In this document: piece after piece, positions 15,001 through 23,821 of the stretch
Position numbering within the stretch: position 1 is the first letter of the stretch
Layout: every line of letters begins with the position of its first letter
DNA from: JAAYGT01 sp050252075
Lineage (GTDB): Bacteria; Pseudomonadota; Gammaproteobacteria; Burkholderiales; Burkholderiaceae_B
DNA length: 60,460 bases
Direction of reading: 5' to 3'
Assembly (NCBI GenBank): GCA_050252075.1
Contig: JBFWLP010000005.1
Coordinates: 1-60,460 of the forward strand
Notes under the pieces: model-generated
What the model was told of the DNA's origin: nothing
What the model saw: the letters and a program-made list of their open reading frames with translations, nothing else
The model's database searches: none
Position numbers and translations under genes: made by a program

Positions 15001-16380
15001 CTACATTCCCGCCGACGAATAATTCAGGAATCGCGTGCTGGATCCCTGGAAGGTGAGTCGAACCGTACCGATCGGACCGTTACGCTGCTTGCCGATGATG
15101 ATTTCCGCCGTACCTTTGTCGGGCGAATCGGGGTTATACACCTCGTCGCGGTAAATGAACAGAATAAGGTCGGCGTCTTGTTCGATAGCGCCTGATTCCC
15201 GAAGGTCGCTCATGACCGGGCGCTTGTTGGGGCGCTGCTCCAGACTGCGGTTCAGCTGCGACAGTGCAATGAGCGGACAGTTCAGCTCTTTGGCCAGGCT
15301 TTTCAGCGAGCGGCTGATTTCCGAAATTTCGGTGGCCCGGTTCTCACCTGCGCTGCTGGCCGACATAAGCTGCATGTAGTCGATAATGATCAGACCCAGC
15401 TGGCCGCACTGGCGCGCCAGGCGCCGCGCGCGCGCCCTGACCTCCATGGCGGTGAGTGCCGGAGTTTCATCGATGTAGATCTGGGCCTCTTGAACGCGCT
15501 GGACTGCATGCGTCAGGCGCGGCCAGTCGTCGGCGGTGAGTTTGCCGGTACGCATGCGATGCTGGTCGAGCATGCCCACCGAGCCCACCATACGCATGGC
15601 CAGTTGCACGGCCCCCATTTCCATGGAGAAGACCGCCACCGGCAACCCTTGCTCAATGGCAACGTGCTCGCCGATATTCATGGAAAACGAGGTTTTTCCC
15701 ATGGATGGGCGCCCGGCCACAATGACAAGGTCGCCGGCCTGCAACCCCGAGGTCATGCGGTCAAGGTCGGTAAAACCGGTGGGCACGCCCGTAACGTCGG
15801 AATCACCCTCGCGATGATACAGTTCGTCGATGCGCTCAACGACCTGGCTGAGCAAGGGCTGAATTTCCTGAAAGCCGGTTATGCCGCGCGCGCCTTCCTG
15901 GACGATCTGGAATACGCGTGATTCGGCCTCGTCGAGCAGCTGGCGCGCCTCTTTGCCCTGGGGGTTGAACGCACCGGCGGCGATCTCGTCAGCCACAGAC
16001 ACCAGCTTGCGCAGTATGGAGCGCTCGCGAACGATTTCCGCATAACGGCGGATGTTCGCCGCCGACGGAGTGTTATGGGCCAGCGCATTCAGGTAGGCCA
16101 GGCCACCGATATCGTCGGACTTGCCGGCACTGGCCAGCGACTCATTCACCGTAACCACATCGGCCGGTCGCGACAGGCCGATCAACCGGGTGATGTGCTG
16201 CCAGATGAGTTTGTGATCGAAGCGGTAAAAGTCTTCGTCGTTTAAAACATCGGTAATGCGGTCGAACGCTGCATTATCGAGCAGCAAACCGCCCAGAACC
16301 GATTGCTCGGCCTCGACCGAATGGGGGGGAACACGCAGGTAATCCAACTGCGGATCGTGCTGACCAGACTTGCTATCCAC
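15001..16380 (-). CDS. dnaB: Replicative DNA helicase DnaB
   Basis: A 459-residue hexameric helicase that unwinds DNA ahead of the replication fork. The N-terminal primase-interacting domain covers residues 20-125; the RecA-like ATPase domain covers 195-455. Walker A is G-R-P-S-M-G-K-T-S (223-231), and the C-terminal DnaB motif is D-L-R-E-S-G-A-I-E-Q-D-A-D. Length is normal and no intein is present. It follows the rpsF-rplI ribosomal operon in the same direction, as in many proteobacteria, but a strong terminator separates them. Confidence 0.97.
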   Translation of the reverse strand: MDSKSGQHDPQLDYLRVPPHSVEAEQSVLGGLLLDNAAFDRITDVLNDEDFYRFDHKLIWQHITRLIGLSRPADVVTVNESLASAGKSDDIGGLAYLNALAHNTPSAANIRRYAEIVRERSILRKLVSVADEIAAGAFNPQGKEARQLLDEAESRVFQIVQEGARGITGFQEIQPLLSQVVERIDELYHREGDSDVTGVPTGFTDLDRMTSGLQAGDLVIVAGRPSMGKTSFSMNIGEHVAIEQGLPVAVFSMEMGAVQLAMRMVGSVGMLDQHRMRTGKLTADDWPRLTHAVQRVQEAQIYIDETPALTAMEVRARARRLARQCGQLGLIIIDYMQLMSASSAGENRATEISEISRSLKSLAKELNCPLIALSQLNRSLEQRPNKRPVMSDLRESGAIEQDADLILFIYRDEVYNPDSPDKGTAEIIIGKQRNGPIGTVRLTFQGSSTRFLNYSSAGM

Positions 16381-16394
16381 GCCGACAGGCTCCG

Positions 16395-16430
16395 AAATAA
16401 AAAAGAAAAGCCGGCATGCGCCGGCTTTTC
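16395..16430 (-). terminator. Intrinsic terminator of the rpsF-priB-rpsR-rplI operon
   Basis: An 11-bp perfect stem (16405-16415 with 16420-16430, loop ATGC) is followed on the minus strand by TTTTATT. It lies 57 bases after the rplI stop and just before the dnaB start, so dnaB must have its own promoter or rely on read-through. Confidence 0.93.
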
Positions 16431-16487
16431 GTCAACCCGCGGCACATTCCAGCAAAGGAAATGTACCACGTACAGAAACGAGATGGC

Positions 16488-16940
16488 TCAAGCCATTTCG
16501 CCTTGCACCACCAGGTTGATTTCCACGACGACGTCGGCGTGCAGTGCCACTTGTACGGGGAATTCGCCCACCGCTTTCAGTGCACCGTCGGGCAGGCGAA
16601 CCTGCGATTTCTGAACATCGAAACCTTCGGCAACCAGCGCCTGGGCGATGTCCATGCTGGTGACGGAACCGAACAAGCGGCCGTCGACACCGGCTTTCTG
16701 GCTGATGGTGAGAGTGCGGCCGGACAGCTTTTCACCCAGCGCCTGGGCAGCGGCCAGCTTTTCGGCCTGCTGCTTCTCGAGTTCGGCACGGCGTGCTTCG
16801 AACTCTTTCAGAGCGGCTTCCGTGGCACGGCGGGCAATTTTCTTGGGAATCAGGAAATTGCGTGCATAGCCGTCGCGAACGCGAACGACTTCACCCAGAT
16901 TACCTAAATTAACAACTTTTTCGAGCAGAATGACTTGCAT
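16488..16940 (-). CDS. rplI: 50S ribosomal protein L9
   Basis: A 150-residue ribosomal protein. The N-terminal rRNA-binding domain begins M-Q-V-I-L-L-E-K-V-V-N-L-G and contains the R-D-G-Y-A-R-N-F-L-I-P signature (residues 22-32). A long charged helix (about 42-75) connects to the C-terminal domain. Last gene of the rpsF operon, 14 bases after rpsR. Confidence 0.98.
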   Translation of the reverse strand: MQVILLEKVVNLGNLGEVVRVRDGYARNFLIPKKIARRATEAALKEFEARRAELEKQQAEKLAAAQALGEKLSGRTLTISQKAGVDGRLFGSVTSMDIAQALVAEGFDVQKSQVRLPDGALKAVGEFPVQVALHADVVVEINLVVQGEMA

Positions 16941-16954
16941 GACGAGCCCCCTGA

Positions 16955-17227
16955 TTAATTGTGGTTATCGGTGTAAGGCAACAATGCCAGGAAGCGGGCA
17001 CGCTTGATCGCGGTGTCCAGCTGGCGCTGGTAATGCGCTTTGGTGCCGGTCAGGCGGGCGGGAATGATCTTGCCGTTTTCCTGAATGAAATCGCGCAGGG
17101 TGTCGATATCTTTGTAATCGATCTCATCAACATTGGCAGCGCTGAAGCGGCAGAACTTGCGGCGCTTGAACAGCGGATTCTGTTGATTGAACTTGCGTTT
17201 TTCTTTGCCTTTCTTGAAATAAGCCAT
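16955..17227 (-). CDS. rpsR: 30S ribosomal protein S18
   Basis: A 90-residue small-subunit protein. The conserved I-D-Y-K-D-I-D-T-L-R-D-F-I and G-K-I-I-P-A-R-L-T-G-T segments identify it, with a basic N-terminal extension. It sits between priB and rplI; the N-terminal R-K-F-C-R-F retains a cysteine, a trait of zinc-type S18 proteins, though a full zinc motif is not evident. Confidence 0.98.
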   Translation of the reverse strand: MAYFKKGKEKRKFNQQNPLFKRRKFCRFSAANVDEIDYKDIDTLRDFIQENGKIIPARLTGTKAHYQRQLDTAIKRARFLALLPYTDNHN

Positions 17228-17321
17228 AGTGTGCCTCTTTGTGGTTCGGGTAACACCCGAACGAAGTAGTCGTTACGTTGTGGTCAATATCCACCAACGT
17301 CTTGATAGATCCGGATCCTTG

Positions 17322-17639
17322 CTACACCACCACCGGGGTGATGCCGCCCGCAACCCGCGTAGCCTGCTGAATATGCAACACCAGCCTGTTGGCGCCTTTT
17401 CTTGCCGAAGCCAGAAACCCCTTGATCGTAAGATCTGCTCCTAACGGGGTATCCGCCAGAAGCAATGCAATATCGCCCAATGCAATGGCCGATACCTCAA
17501 GCATTACCGTACGTTCATGGCCTGCTTCGACAACGCTGGACTGATGGCTCAACTGCATCTCGATGGCCGGAATACCCGCCGGGGTATATCGCAGCGATTT
17601 TATCTCGATGACCGTGGCGCTCAGCGCTACGTGGTTCAC
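17322..17639 (-). CDS. priB: Primosomal replication protein N (PriB)
   Basis: A 105-residue single-stranded-DNA-binding OB-fold protein that helps restart replication through PriA. It begins M-N-H-V-A-L-S-A-T-V-I-E-I-K-S-L-R-Y-T-P-A-G, the standard PriB N-terminus, and the position between rpsF and rpsR is diagnostic. The gap to rpsR is 94 bases, longer than elsewhere in this operon. Confidence 0.96.
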   Translation of the reverse strand: MNHVALSATVIEIKSLRYTPAGIPAIEMQLSHQSSVVEAGHERTVMLEVSAIALGDIALLLADTPLGADLTIKGFLASARKGANRLVLHIQQATRVAGGITPVVV

Positions 17640-17666
17640 CCTCAGATCCGCAATGCGTCGACGATG

Positions 17667-18041
17667 TTATTCGTCGTTGTCAGACGATGCCTCGCTGGTC
17701 GCTTTGCGCGCTTCTTCACGCTCAACCGATTTCATCATGACCGAAGGCGTGGTTTGGGCTTTCTTTGTCTTGATGACCAGGTGACGCAAGATCGCATCGT
17801 TGTAGCGGAACGAGTGCTCAAGCTCATCGAGAACGGTTTGGCCGCATTCGATGTTCATGCACACATAGTGCGCCTTGACGAGTTTCTGGATGGGATAAGC
17901 CAGCTGACGACGGCCCCAGTCTTCCAGACGATGGATTTGACCACCGTTGCCCGTAACCATGGACTGGTAACGTTCAATCATGGCCGGCACCTGTTCGCTT
18001 TGATCAGGATGCACAATAAACACTACTTCGTAGTGACGCAT
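17667..18041 (-). CDS. rpsF: 30S ribosomal protein S6
   Basis: A 124-residue small-subunit protein starting M-R-H-Y-E-V-V-F-I-V-H-P-D-Q-S-E-Q-V, typical of S6. The C-terminal 25 residues are a charged tail rich in K, E, S and D. S6 partners with S18, encoded two genes on. First gene of the operon, driven by the promoter at 18158-18187. Confidence 0.98.
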   Translation of the reverse strand: MRHYEVVFIVHPDQSEQVPAMIERYQSMVTGNGGQIHRLEDWGRRQLAYPIQKLVKAHYVCMNIECGQTVLDELEHSFRYNDAILRHLVIKTKKAQTTPSVMMKSVEREEARKATSEASSDNDE

Positions 18042-18157
18042 AGACTACTCTCCTTGAGGATAGCTTTTGCAGGTACAGGCACCCGAAATACATTCAGGCC
18101 ACGCCTGGGCACCCGCAAAAGAAAGCCCGCCAACATTGGTCGAGCAAGAAACCGGCC

Positions 18158-18187
18158 ATTCTAAGCTTTTTCCCCGTGCGCTGTCAA
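18158..18187 (-). promoter_or_regulatory. Strong sigma70 promoter of the rpsF operon
   Basis: On the minus strand: a perfect TTGACA (18187-18182), an 18-base spacer, TAGAAT (18163-18158). It leaves a leader of about 110 bases before rpsF. Near-consensus boxes fit a ribosomal protein operon. Confidence 0.85.
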
Positions 18188-18267
18188 GTCAAAACCCATT
18201 CCAAGGCGTTGACTTATACGGGAAAACACGAATACGCCGCGTCGGATCAGACAGGCGTTTGGCCGGC

Positions 18268-19092
18268 CTATCCTTCGATAACCGCATAAGCGGAATGGTT
18301 GTGGATGGATTCGAAATTTTCGGCTTCGACGCGAAAGCGAACCACCCCCGGCATCGCCTGAACCTTGTCAGCCACGTCGCGCACAAGATCTTCCACAAAC
18401 TTGGGATTCTCGTATGCACGCTCGGTGACGAATTTTTCGTCGGTTCGTTTCAGCAACCCCCAAAGCTCGCACGACGCCTGTTGCTCCACCGCCTGGATAA
18501 GCGACGGAACATCGACCTGCCCGGGTGAGTCGTACGCAATGACAACCGTAACGTGGGAACGCTGGTTGTGGGCGCCGTACTCCGAAATGGCTTTGGAACA
18601 CGGGCACAAGCTGGTGACCGGCACAACCACCGTCAGTTCGAAGGCCTGCGTTTCAGGCTCGCCCGTGACCGGGTTCCGGGCGGCGGTTGCCATCCAGGTG
18701 ACCTCGTAGTCCATCAGGCTGGGCACACCGGACACCGGCGCCTGTTTGGTAAGGAACAGGGGAAACTGCGCCCGAACATCGCCTTTTTCGGCATTCAGCA
18801 AAGGCAGCATGTCCTGCGCCATGTCACAAAACAGCCGGGGGGTCAGTGCCGCTTGGCGATGCTGCTCCAGCAAGGCCACGAAACGCGACATGTGGGTGCC
18901 TTTCTCGTGCGCCGGCAGTGCAACCGTAAGCTCCCACTGAGCGACCGTCGGCTGCGCCGCCTGACCGGCAACGGCGATCATCAGGGGATGGCGAACGCCG
19001 CGCACCCCCACACGCTGAATGGCAATACGGCGATTGTCCGCACTGCTTTGCACATCGGGCATGGCAACAACGGGGTCGATAACTGTATTCAT
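18268..19092 (-). CDS. folE2: GTP cyclohydrolase FolE2 (type IB)
   Basis: A 274-residue enzyme making dihydroneopterin triphosphate from GTP, the first step of folate synthesis. It is the FolE2 form that does not need zinc strictly. The motif S-L-C-P-C-S-K-A-I-S-E-Y-G-A-H-N-Q-R-S (residues 161-179), with the catalytic cysteine, and the H-E-K-G-T-H-M-S-R-F segment (62-71) identify it. In organisms with both forms, folE2 can be a low-zinc substitute. No Zur-like palindrome was recognised upstream (19093-19210), though a search was by eye only. Confidence 0.96.
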   Translation of the reverse strand: MNTVIDPVVAMPDVQSSADNRRIAIQRVGVRGVRHPLMIAVAGQAAQPTVAQWELTVALPAHEKGTHMSRFVALLEQHRQAALTPRLFCDMAQDMLPLLNAEKGDVRAQFPLFLTKQAPVSGVPSLMDYEVTWMATAARNPVTGEPETQAFELTVVVPVTSLCPCSKAISEYGAHNQRSHVTVVIAYDSPGQVDVPSLIQAVEQQASCELWGLLKRTDEKFVTERAYENPKFVEDLVRDVADKVQAMPGVVRFRVEAENFESIHNHSAYAVIEG

Positions 19093-19210
19093 TTGCTTGA
19101 TCCAAAGGGCGCCACGACGGGCAGTTCCCAGAAATTTTACTACACAGTAGCGATATTTACCATGCAGTATTTGCGGCCGGCCAAAATCTAACCATAAAGC
19201 AAGAACAGCA

Positions 19211-21142
19211 CTAGCGCAAATGCGTCACATTCGCCGCATAGCCTTCCGCCGGCGCAACAGGGTTGACGTTGCCGGCCCGTTCACCCAGCAACCCCGCAAA
19301 ACGTTCACGGACCTGCTTCTCGATACCTTCGGCATCCAGACCGAGCCCGCGCAACAACGCCACCTGGTCGCCATGATCAATGAAAGTATCGGGCAGACCC
19401 AGCTGCAGCACCGGCAACAGCGTCGATTGCGCGGCCATGGATTCGAGGACGGCACTGCCGGCGCCGCCCATGACACAGGCCTCTTCCAGGGTGACGAAGG
19501 CCTGATGCGTTTTGGCCAGCTCGGCAATCAGATCATCGTCGAGCGGCTTGACAAAACGCATGTCGACAACGGTGGCATCCAGGGCCTGACCGGCCTGCAG
19601 CGCCGGCTGCAGCAAGGTACCAAAAGCCAGAATGGCAAGGGTGCGGCCCTGGCGGCGCACGATACCTTTGCCAATGTCCACTGTCTCCAGCGATTCGGCC
19701 ACCGGTGCGCCGCAACCTGCACCGCGCGGGTAGCGAACCGATGCCGGTCCCGCATAGTGATAACAGGTACTGAGCAACAGACGCGCCTCGTTTTCGTCGG
19801 ACGGCGTGGCCACCACCAGATTGGGAACACACCGCAAATACGCAATATCGTAGTTGCCGGCATGGGTTGCGCCGTCGGCACCGACAATGCCGGCGCGGTC
19901 CAGCGCAAAGGTAACGTCCAGATTCTGCAAGGCCACATCGTGGATAAGCTGGTCGTAGCCCCGCTGCAGAAACGTGGAATAGATGGCCACCACCGGCTTG
20001 AGCTGCTCGCAGGCCAGGCCGGCGGCAAATGTGACGGCGTGCTGCTCCGCAATGCCGACGTCGAAGTAGCGGCGCGGAAAACGCTTTTCAAACTCCACCA
20101 TGCCGCTGCCTTCGCGCATGGCAGGCGTAATGCCCACCAGACGCTCATCGGTCTGCGCCATATCGCACAACCAGCGGCCGAACACCTGGGTGAATGTCTG
20201 GCGACCCGGCGCGGCCGGCTTCTGGATGCCAACCGCCGGATCAAACTTGCCAGGGCCGTGATACAGCACAGGATCGGCTTCGGCAAGCTTGTAGCCCTGC
20301 CCTTTTTTGGTGACCACATGCAGAAACTGCAGCCCCCCCAGGGATTTCAGGTTTTCCAGCGTGGGAACCAGGGCGTCCAGATCGTGGCCGTCGATGGGGC
20401 CGACATAATTGAACCCCAGCTCCTCAAACAAGGTGGCCGGCGACATCATGCCTTTGGCGTGCCCCTCGAAGCGACGCGCCAGCTCAAGCATGGGCGGCAT
20501 ATGTTGCAGGACGGCCTTGCCGACATTCTTGGCCGCCGCATAGAAGCCGCCCGACATCAGCCGGGCCAGATAACGATTCAGCGCCCCCACGGGCGGGGAT
20601 ATGGACATATCGTTATCGTTGAGCACCACCAGCACATTGACGTCGGGGGTTACGCCCGCATTGTTCAGTGCTTCGAATGCCATACCGGCCGTCATGGCGC
20701 CGTCGCCGATGACCGCAATGTGCTGGCGCGACATGCCGGCGTTGCGGGCCGCCACCGCCATACCCAGCACAGCGGAAATTGACGTGGACGAATGTGCCGT
20801 ACCGAACGCATCGTATTCCGATTCGCTGCGCTTGGGAAAGCCGGAAATACCGCCCAGCTGGCGCAAATGGGCCATCGCCTCGCGCCGCCCGGTGAGAATC
20901 TTGTGGGGATACGATTGATGCCCCACGTCCCAGACAATGCGGTCATGCGGAGTGTCGAACACATGATGCAGGGCCACCGTAAGCTCGACGGTACCCAGGT
21001 TCGACGACAGATGCCCGCCTGTTTTCGCCACTGACTGCAAAATGAACGCCCGCAACTGGTCGGAAACCTGTTTCAGCTCAGCACGGCCCAGCATCCGCAA
21101 ATCATCGGGGCTGTTGATATTTTCTAACGAGACAGTAGTCAT
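19211..21142 (-). CDS. dxs: 1-deoxy-D-xylulose-5-phosphate synthase
   Basis: A 643-residue thiamine-diphosphate enzyme that joins pyruvate and glyceraldehyde-3-phosphate, the entry step of the MEP isoprenoid pathway. The G-D-G thiamine motif is at residues 147-149 (V-I-G-D-G-A-M-T-A-G-M), and the middle and C-terminal transketolase domains are complete (E-Q-H-A-V-T-F-A-A-G-L near 390). The ATG at 21142 is chosen over an earlier in-frame start at 21205, because M-T-T-V-S-L-E-N-I-N matches the family start. It lies 89 bases after ispA on the same strand, in the classic xseB-ispA-dxs order. Confidence 0.97.
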   Translation of the reverse strand: MTTVSLENINSPDDLRMLGRAELKQVSDQLRAFILQSVAKTGGHLSSNLGTVELTVALHHVFDTPHDRIVWDVGHQSYPHKILTGRREAMAHLRQLGGISGFPKRSESEYDAFGTAHSSTSISAVLGMAVAARNAGMSRQHIAVIGDGAMTAGMAFEALNNAGVTPDVNVLVVLNDNDMSISPPVGALNRYLARLMSGGFYAAAKNVGKAVLQHMPPMLELARRFEGHAKGMMSPATLFEELGFNYVGPIDGHDLDALVPTLENLKSLGGLQFLHVVTKKGQGYKLAEADPVLYHGPGKFDPAVGIQKPAAPGRQTFTQVFGRWLCDMAQTDERLVGITPAMREGSGMVEFEKRFPRRYFDVGIAEQHAVTFAAGLACEQLKPVVAIYSTFLQRGYDQLIHDVALQNLDVTFALDRAGIVGADGATHAGNYDIAYLRCVPNLVVATPSDENEARLLLSTCYHYAGPASVRYPRGAGCGAPVAESLETVDIGKGIVRRQGRTLAILAFGTLLQPALQAGQALDATVVDMRFVKPLDDDLIAELAKTHQAFVTLEEACVMGGAGSAVLESMAAQSTLLPVLQLGLPDTFIDHGDQVALLRGLGLDAEGIEKQVRERFAGLLGERAGNVNPVAPAEGYAANVTHLR

Positions 21143-21231
21143 ACAGAGTGTGTGTGTAATGCGTTCCTGCGCGCACAGTAACGCGGTTGTTCGCCGTACC
21201 GGCAACCCTGGCTGCGTGGCAACCGGGCGCC

Positions 21232-22146
21232 CTAATGCGTGCGCCCCACTATGAAATCGGCCACCTGGGCCAGCCGTTCGGCACTGGGTCCCAGGGGCAA
21301 CAGTGCGCCACGCGCTTCCTGATGCAATGCGTCGAGCAGCTGCCGGGAGCCGTCAAGGCCCAGCACGGAAACATAGGTGGGCTTGTTCCCGGCCGCGTCT
21401 TTGCCGGCGGTTTTACCTAACGTAGCCGTATCGGCCGTCACATCGAGAATGTCGTCTACCACCTGGAAAGCCAGGCCAATAGCCGACGCATAGCTTTCCA
21501 ACCCCTGCCGCGCGCTGGAGCTGGCACCCGCCACGATGCCCCCCAGCAAGATACTGGCTTCAAGCATGGCGCCGGTTTTCATGCGATGCATCTGCTTAAG
21601 GTCGTCCTGGGCCAGCGTGTGCCCGACGCTCTCGCAATCGATGGCCTGGCCGCCCACCATGCCCTCGCTGCCGGCCGCGCGGGCCAGCAACGCACCCGCC
21701 TGGACAACGAGTGCGGGCGCAACGGGCATACCCAGAAGCGTCTCGAACGCCAGGGGCTGCAGAGCATCGGCCGCCAGCATGGCTGTTGCTTCATCATACT
21801 GCACGTGCACGGTGGGCCGCCCGCGGCGCAAGGCGTCGTCGTCCATGCAGGGCAGATCGTCATGTACCAGCGAGTAGGCATGAATGAATTCTACCGCCGC
21901 CGCCGCATGATCCAGCGCAATCAGTTGGGCCGACGCGGGTGCCTCGGACTGCAGGGCGGCCTCGCCGGCTGCGTAGACCAGGGCCGCGCGTACCCGCTTG
22001 CCGCCGCCCAGCACCGCGTAACGCATCGCCTCGTGCAGCCGGTAAGGCACGGTGTCGGCCTCGGGCAGGAAACTGTCGAGAACATTTTCGATATGTTCGG
22101 CGCGGTCCCGCAGCCAGTCGGCAAATGCCAGCGTTGACTTGGCCAT
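21232..22146 (-). CDS. ispA: Farnesyl diphosphate synthase (polyprenyl synthetase)
   Basis: A 304-residue prenyltransferase making farnesyl diphosphate from C5 units. The two aspartate-rich motifs that hold magnesium and substrate are visible: D-D-L-P-C-M-D-D-D (residues 96-104) and D-D-I-L-D (231-235). The G-G-G-K-R-V-R segment (47-53) binds isopentenyl diphosphate. The ATG at 22146 starts one base after the xseB stop, which sets the start over the longer frame to 22179. It shares the operon with dxs. Confidence 0.96.
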   Translation of the reverse strand: MAKSTLAFADWLRDRAEHIENVLDSFLPEADTVPYRLHEAMRYAVLGGGKRVRAALVYAAGEAALQSEAPASAQLIALDHAAAAVEFIHAYSLVHDDLPCMDDDALRRGRPTVHVQYDEATAMLAADALQPLAFETLLGMPVAPALVVQAGALLARAAGSEGMVGGQAIDCESVGHTLAQDDLKQMHRMKTGAMLEASILLGGIVAGASSSARQGLESYASAIGLAFQVVDDILDVTADTATLGKTAGKDAAGNKPTYVSVLGLDGSRQLLDALHQEARGALLPLGPSAERLAQVADFIVGRTH

Positions 22147-22147
22147 G

Positions 22148-22405
22148 CTAATCCTGCCCCTTGGCATCGGCAGAGGCAAAGGGCTTGAGCAGGTTGCCTT
22201 GCAGGACCTTCACCTGCTCCTCGGCAGCGTCGAGTTTGGCCTGGCAAAACCGGGCCAGCTCGACACCTTGCTCATAGGCCGCCAGCGACTGCTCCAGCGG
22301 CAGTGCACCGCTCTCCATTTGAGCCACCAACGCCTCAAGTTTGGCCAACGCTGACTCAAAATCTCGGGGCTCGGCGTCGGCCCCATTCTGATTTTCATCG
22401 TTCAT
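22148..22405 (-). CDS. xseB: Exodeoxyribonuclease VII small subunit
   Basis: An 85-residue small subunit of exonuclease VII, which degrades single-stranded DNA. The conserved F-E-x-A-L-A-x-L-E-x-L-V-x-x-M-E-x-G-x-L-P-L-E-x-S-L-x-x-Y-E-x-G core spans residues about 16-50, followed by a helical C-terminus. The start is placed at 22405 (M-N-D-E-N-Q) rather than 22501, because family members are about 80 residues. The large subunit gene xseA is not in the window. Confidence 0.95.
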   Translation of the reverse strand: MNDENQNGADAEPRDFESALAKLEALVAQMESGALPLEQSLAAYEQGVELARFCQAKLDAAEEQVKVLQGNLLKPFASADAKGQD

Positions 22406-22648
22406 TATCAAGATCCCGAAAGCCCAAACGCGGGACGCCTGGGAAATAACTGCAGCCTGCCATTGTACGAGAACCCGGTTGCCAATGCGGAATGCGGGCA
22501 AATGAGAAAAGCCCCGGCCGGAACTTGTGTATAATCCCCTGTTCTAATTTTCATCGGCCAGTCCGTTTTTTTCTTCGCACCGGCAACCCGGCTGTGCTTT
22601 TTTGCGCAGTGCTTTGTGGCCCGGTTTCATCTTCGCGGGGGGGGAACC

Positions 22649-23803
22649 ATGACCGACATCGGTCGGAACGCGCACATCGCGCCGGCACAAACGCAACTAT
22701 CCGTCGACCACTATTTCGACGACGCCGTTTTTGCCCTTGAGCTGGAACGCATTTTCAAACAGTCTTCTTGCTATATCGGCCACGAGAAACTCGTGCCCGA
22801 GGTTGGCGACTGGCACACCCTTGCCCAGGAACAGGGCGGGCGGGTACTGGTACGCAACCCTGGCGGCGTTGAACTGTTGTCGAACGTCTGCCGCCATCGC
22901 CAGGCAGTCATGCTGGGCGGTGAAACAGGCAATATCAGCGCTGCCAAGCCGTTCAAGGGCAATCTTGCCGCTACCGGCGGCAACATTGTGTGCCCGCTGC
23001 ACCGCTGGACCTACAACAATCAGGGAACGCTCATCGGGGCCCCCCATTTTCCTGAAACGCCCTGCTCAAAACTGCAACGCTTTCCGCTGCAGAACTGCCA
23101 CGGTCTGCTCTTCGAAGGGCCACGCAGCCCGGCCGCCGATATGGCCAGGCTGTTCAACCGACCGGAATTCGACTTTTCCGACTATGTTCTGGATCACGTC
23201 GAGGTTCACCACTGCAATTACAACTGGAAAACCTTCATCGAAGTCTATCTTGAAGACTACCATGTGGGCCCCTTTCACCCGGGCCTGGGCCAGTTCGTCA
23301 CTTGCGATGACCTTACCTGGGAATTTTCCGACTGGTACAGCCTGCAACAGGTGGGTGTGCACAAGGCGCTCAGCCAGCCGGGGTCACCGGCCTACCGTAC
23401 ATGGCACGACAAACTGCTTGAGTACCGTGGCGGCGACGCACCCGATTTCGGTGCCGTGTGGGTCACCTATTTCCCCACCCACATGATCGAGCTGTATCCG
23501 CACGTACTGGTGCTCTCCACGCTGCACCCGGTCAGTCCGCAGAAAACCGTCAATATTGTCGAGTTTTACTATCCCGAAGACATCGTGGCGTTTGAGCGGG
23601 AATTCGTTCAGGCTCAGCGTGCGGCGTACATGGAAACCGCCGTCGAAGACGACGAAATTGCCGAACGCATGGACGCAGGGCGCCGCTTGCTGATGCAACG
23701 GGGCGTGAACGAAACCGGTCCCTACCAGTCACCCATGGAAGACGGCATGCAGCATTTCCACGAATGGTACCGGCGCCTTATGCGTATGCCGGCATCCCGC
23801 TAG
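22649..23803 (+). CDS. Rieske non-heme iron oxygenase, alpha subunit type
   Basis: A 384-residue ring-hydroxylating or choline-monooxygenase-like oxygenase. Rieske 2Fe-2S ligands are C81 and H83 (C-R-H) and C115 and H118 (C-P-L-H). The catalytic iron site includes H205 and H210 in E-D-Y-H-V-G-P-F-H-P. The ATG at 22649 is chosen because a G-rich ribosome-binding stretch precedes it and M-T-D-I-G starts the conserved region. No beta subunit, ferredoxin or reductase gene is adjacent, so it must use an electron donor encoded elsewhere. It is divergent from xseB-ispA-dxs. The substrate is unknown; aromatic, quaternary amine or isoprenoid-derived are all open. Confidence 0.88.
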   Translation: MTDIGRNAHIAPAQTQLSVDHYFDDAVFALELERIFKQSSCYIGHEKLVPEVGDWHTLAQEQGGRVLVRNPGGVELLSNVCRHRQAVMLGGETGNISAAKPFKGNLAATGGNIVCPLHRWTYNNQGTLIGAPHFPETPCSKLQRFPLQNCHGLLFEGPRSPAADMARLFNRPEFDFSDYVLDHVEVHHCNYNWKTFIEVYLEDYHVGPFHPGLGQFVTCDDLTWEFSDWYSLQQVGVHKALSQPGSPAYRTWHDKLLEYRGGDAPDFGAVWVTYFPTHMIELYPHVLVLSTLHPVSPQKTVNIVEFYYPEDIVAFEREFVQAQRAAYMETAVEDDEIAERMDAGRRLLMQRGVNETGPYQSPMEDGMQHFHEWYRRLMRMPASR

Positions 23804-23821
23804 GGCGAAGCAGGCCCGGGC

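Noticed and set aside
19220..20782. Plus-strand open frame of 520 codons opposite dxs
   Set aside because: Antisense of a well-conserved enzyme; no motif, no ribosome-binding site, and composition rich in R, G, H and Q typical of antisense frames in high-GC DNA.
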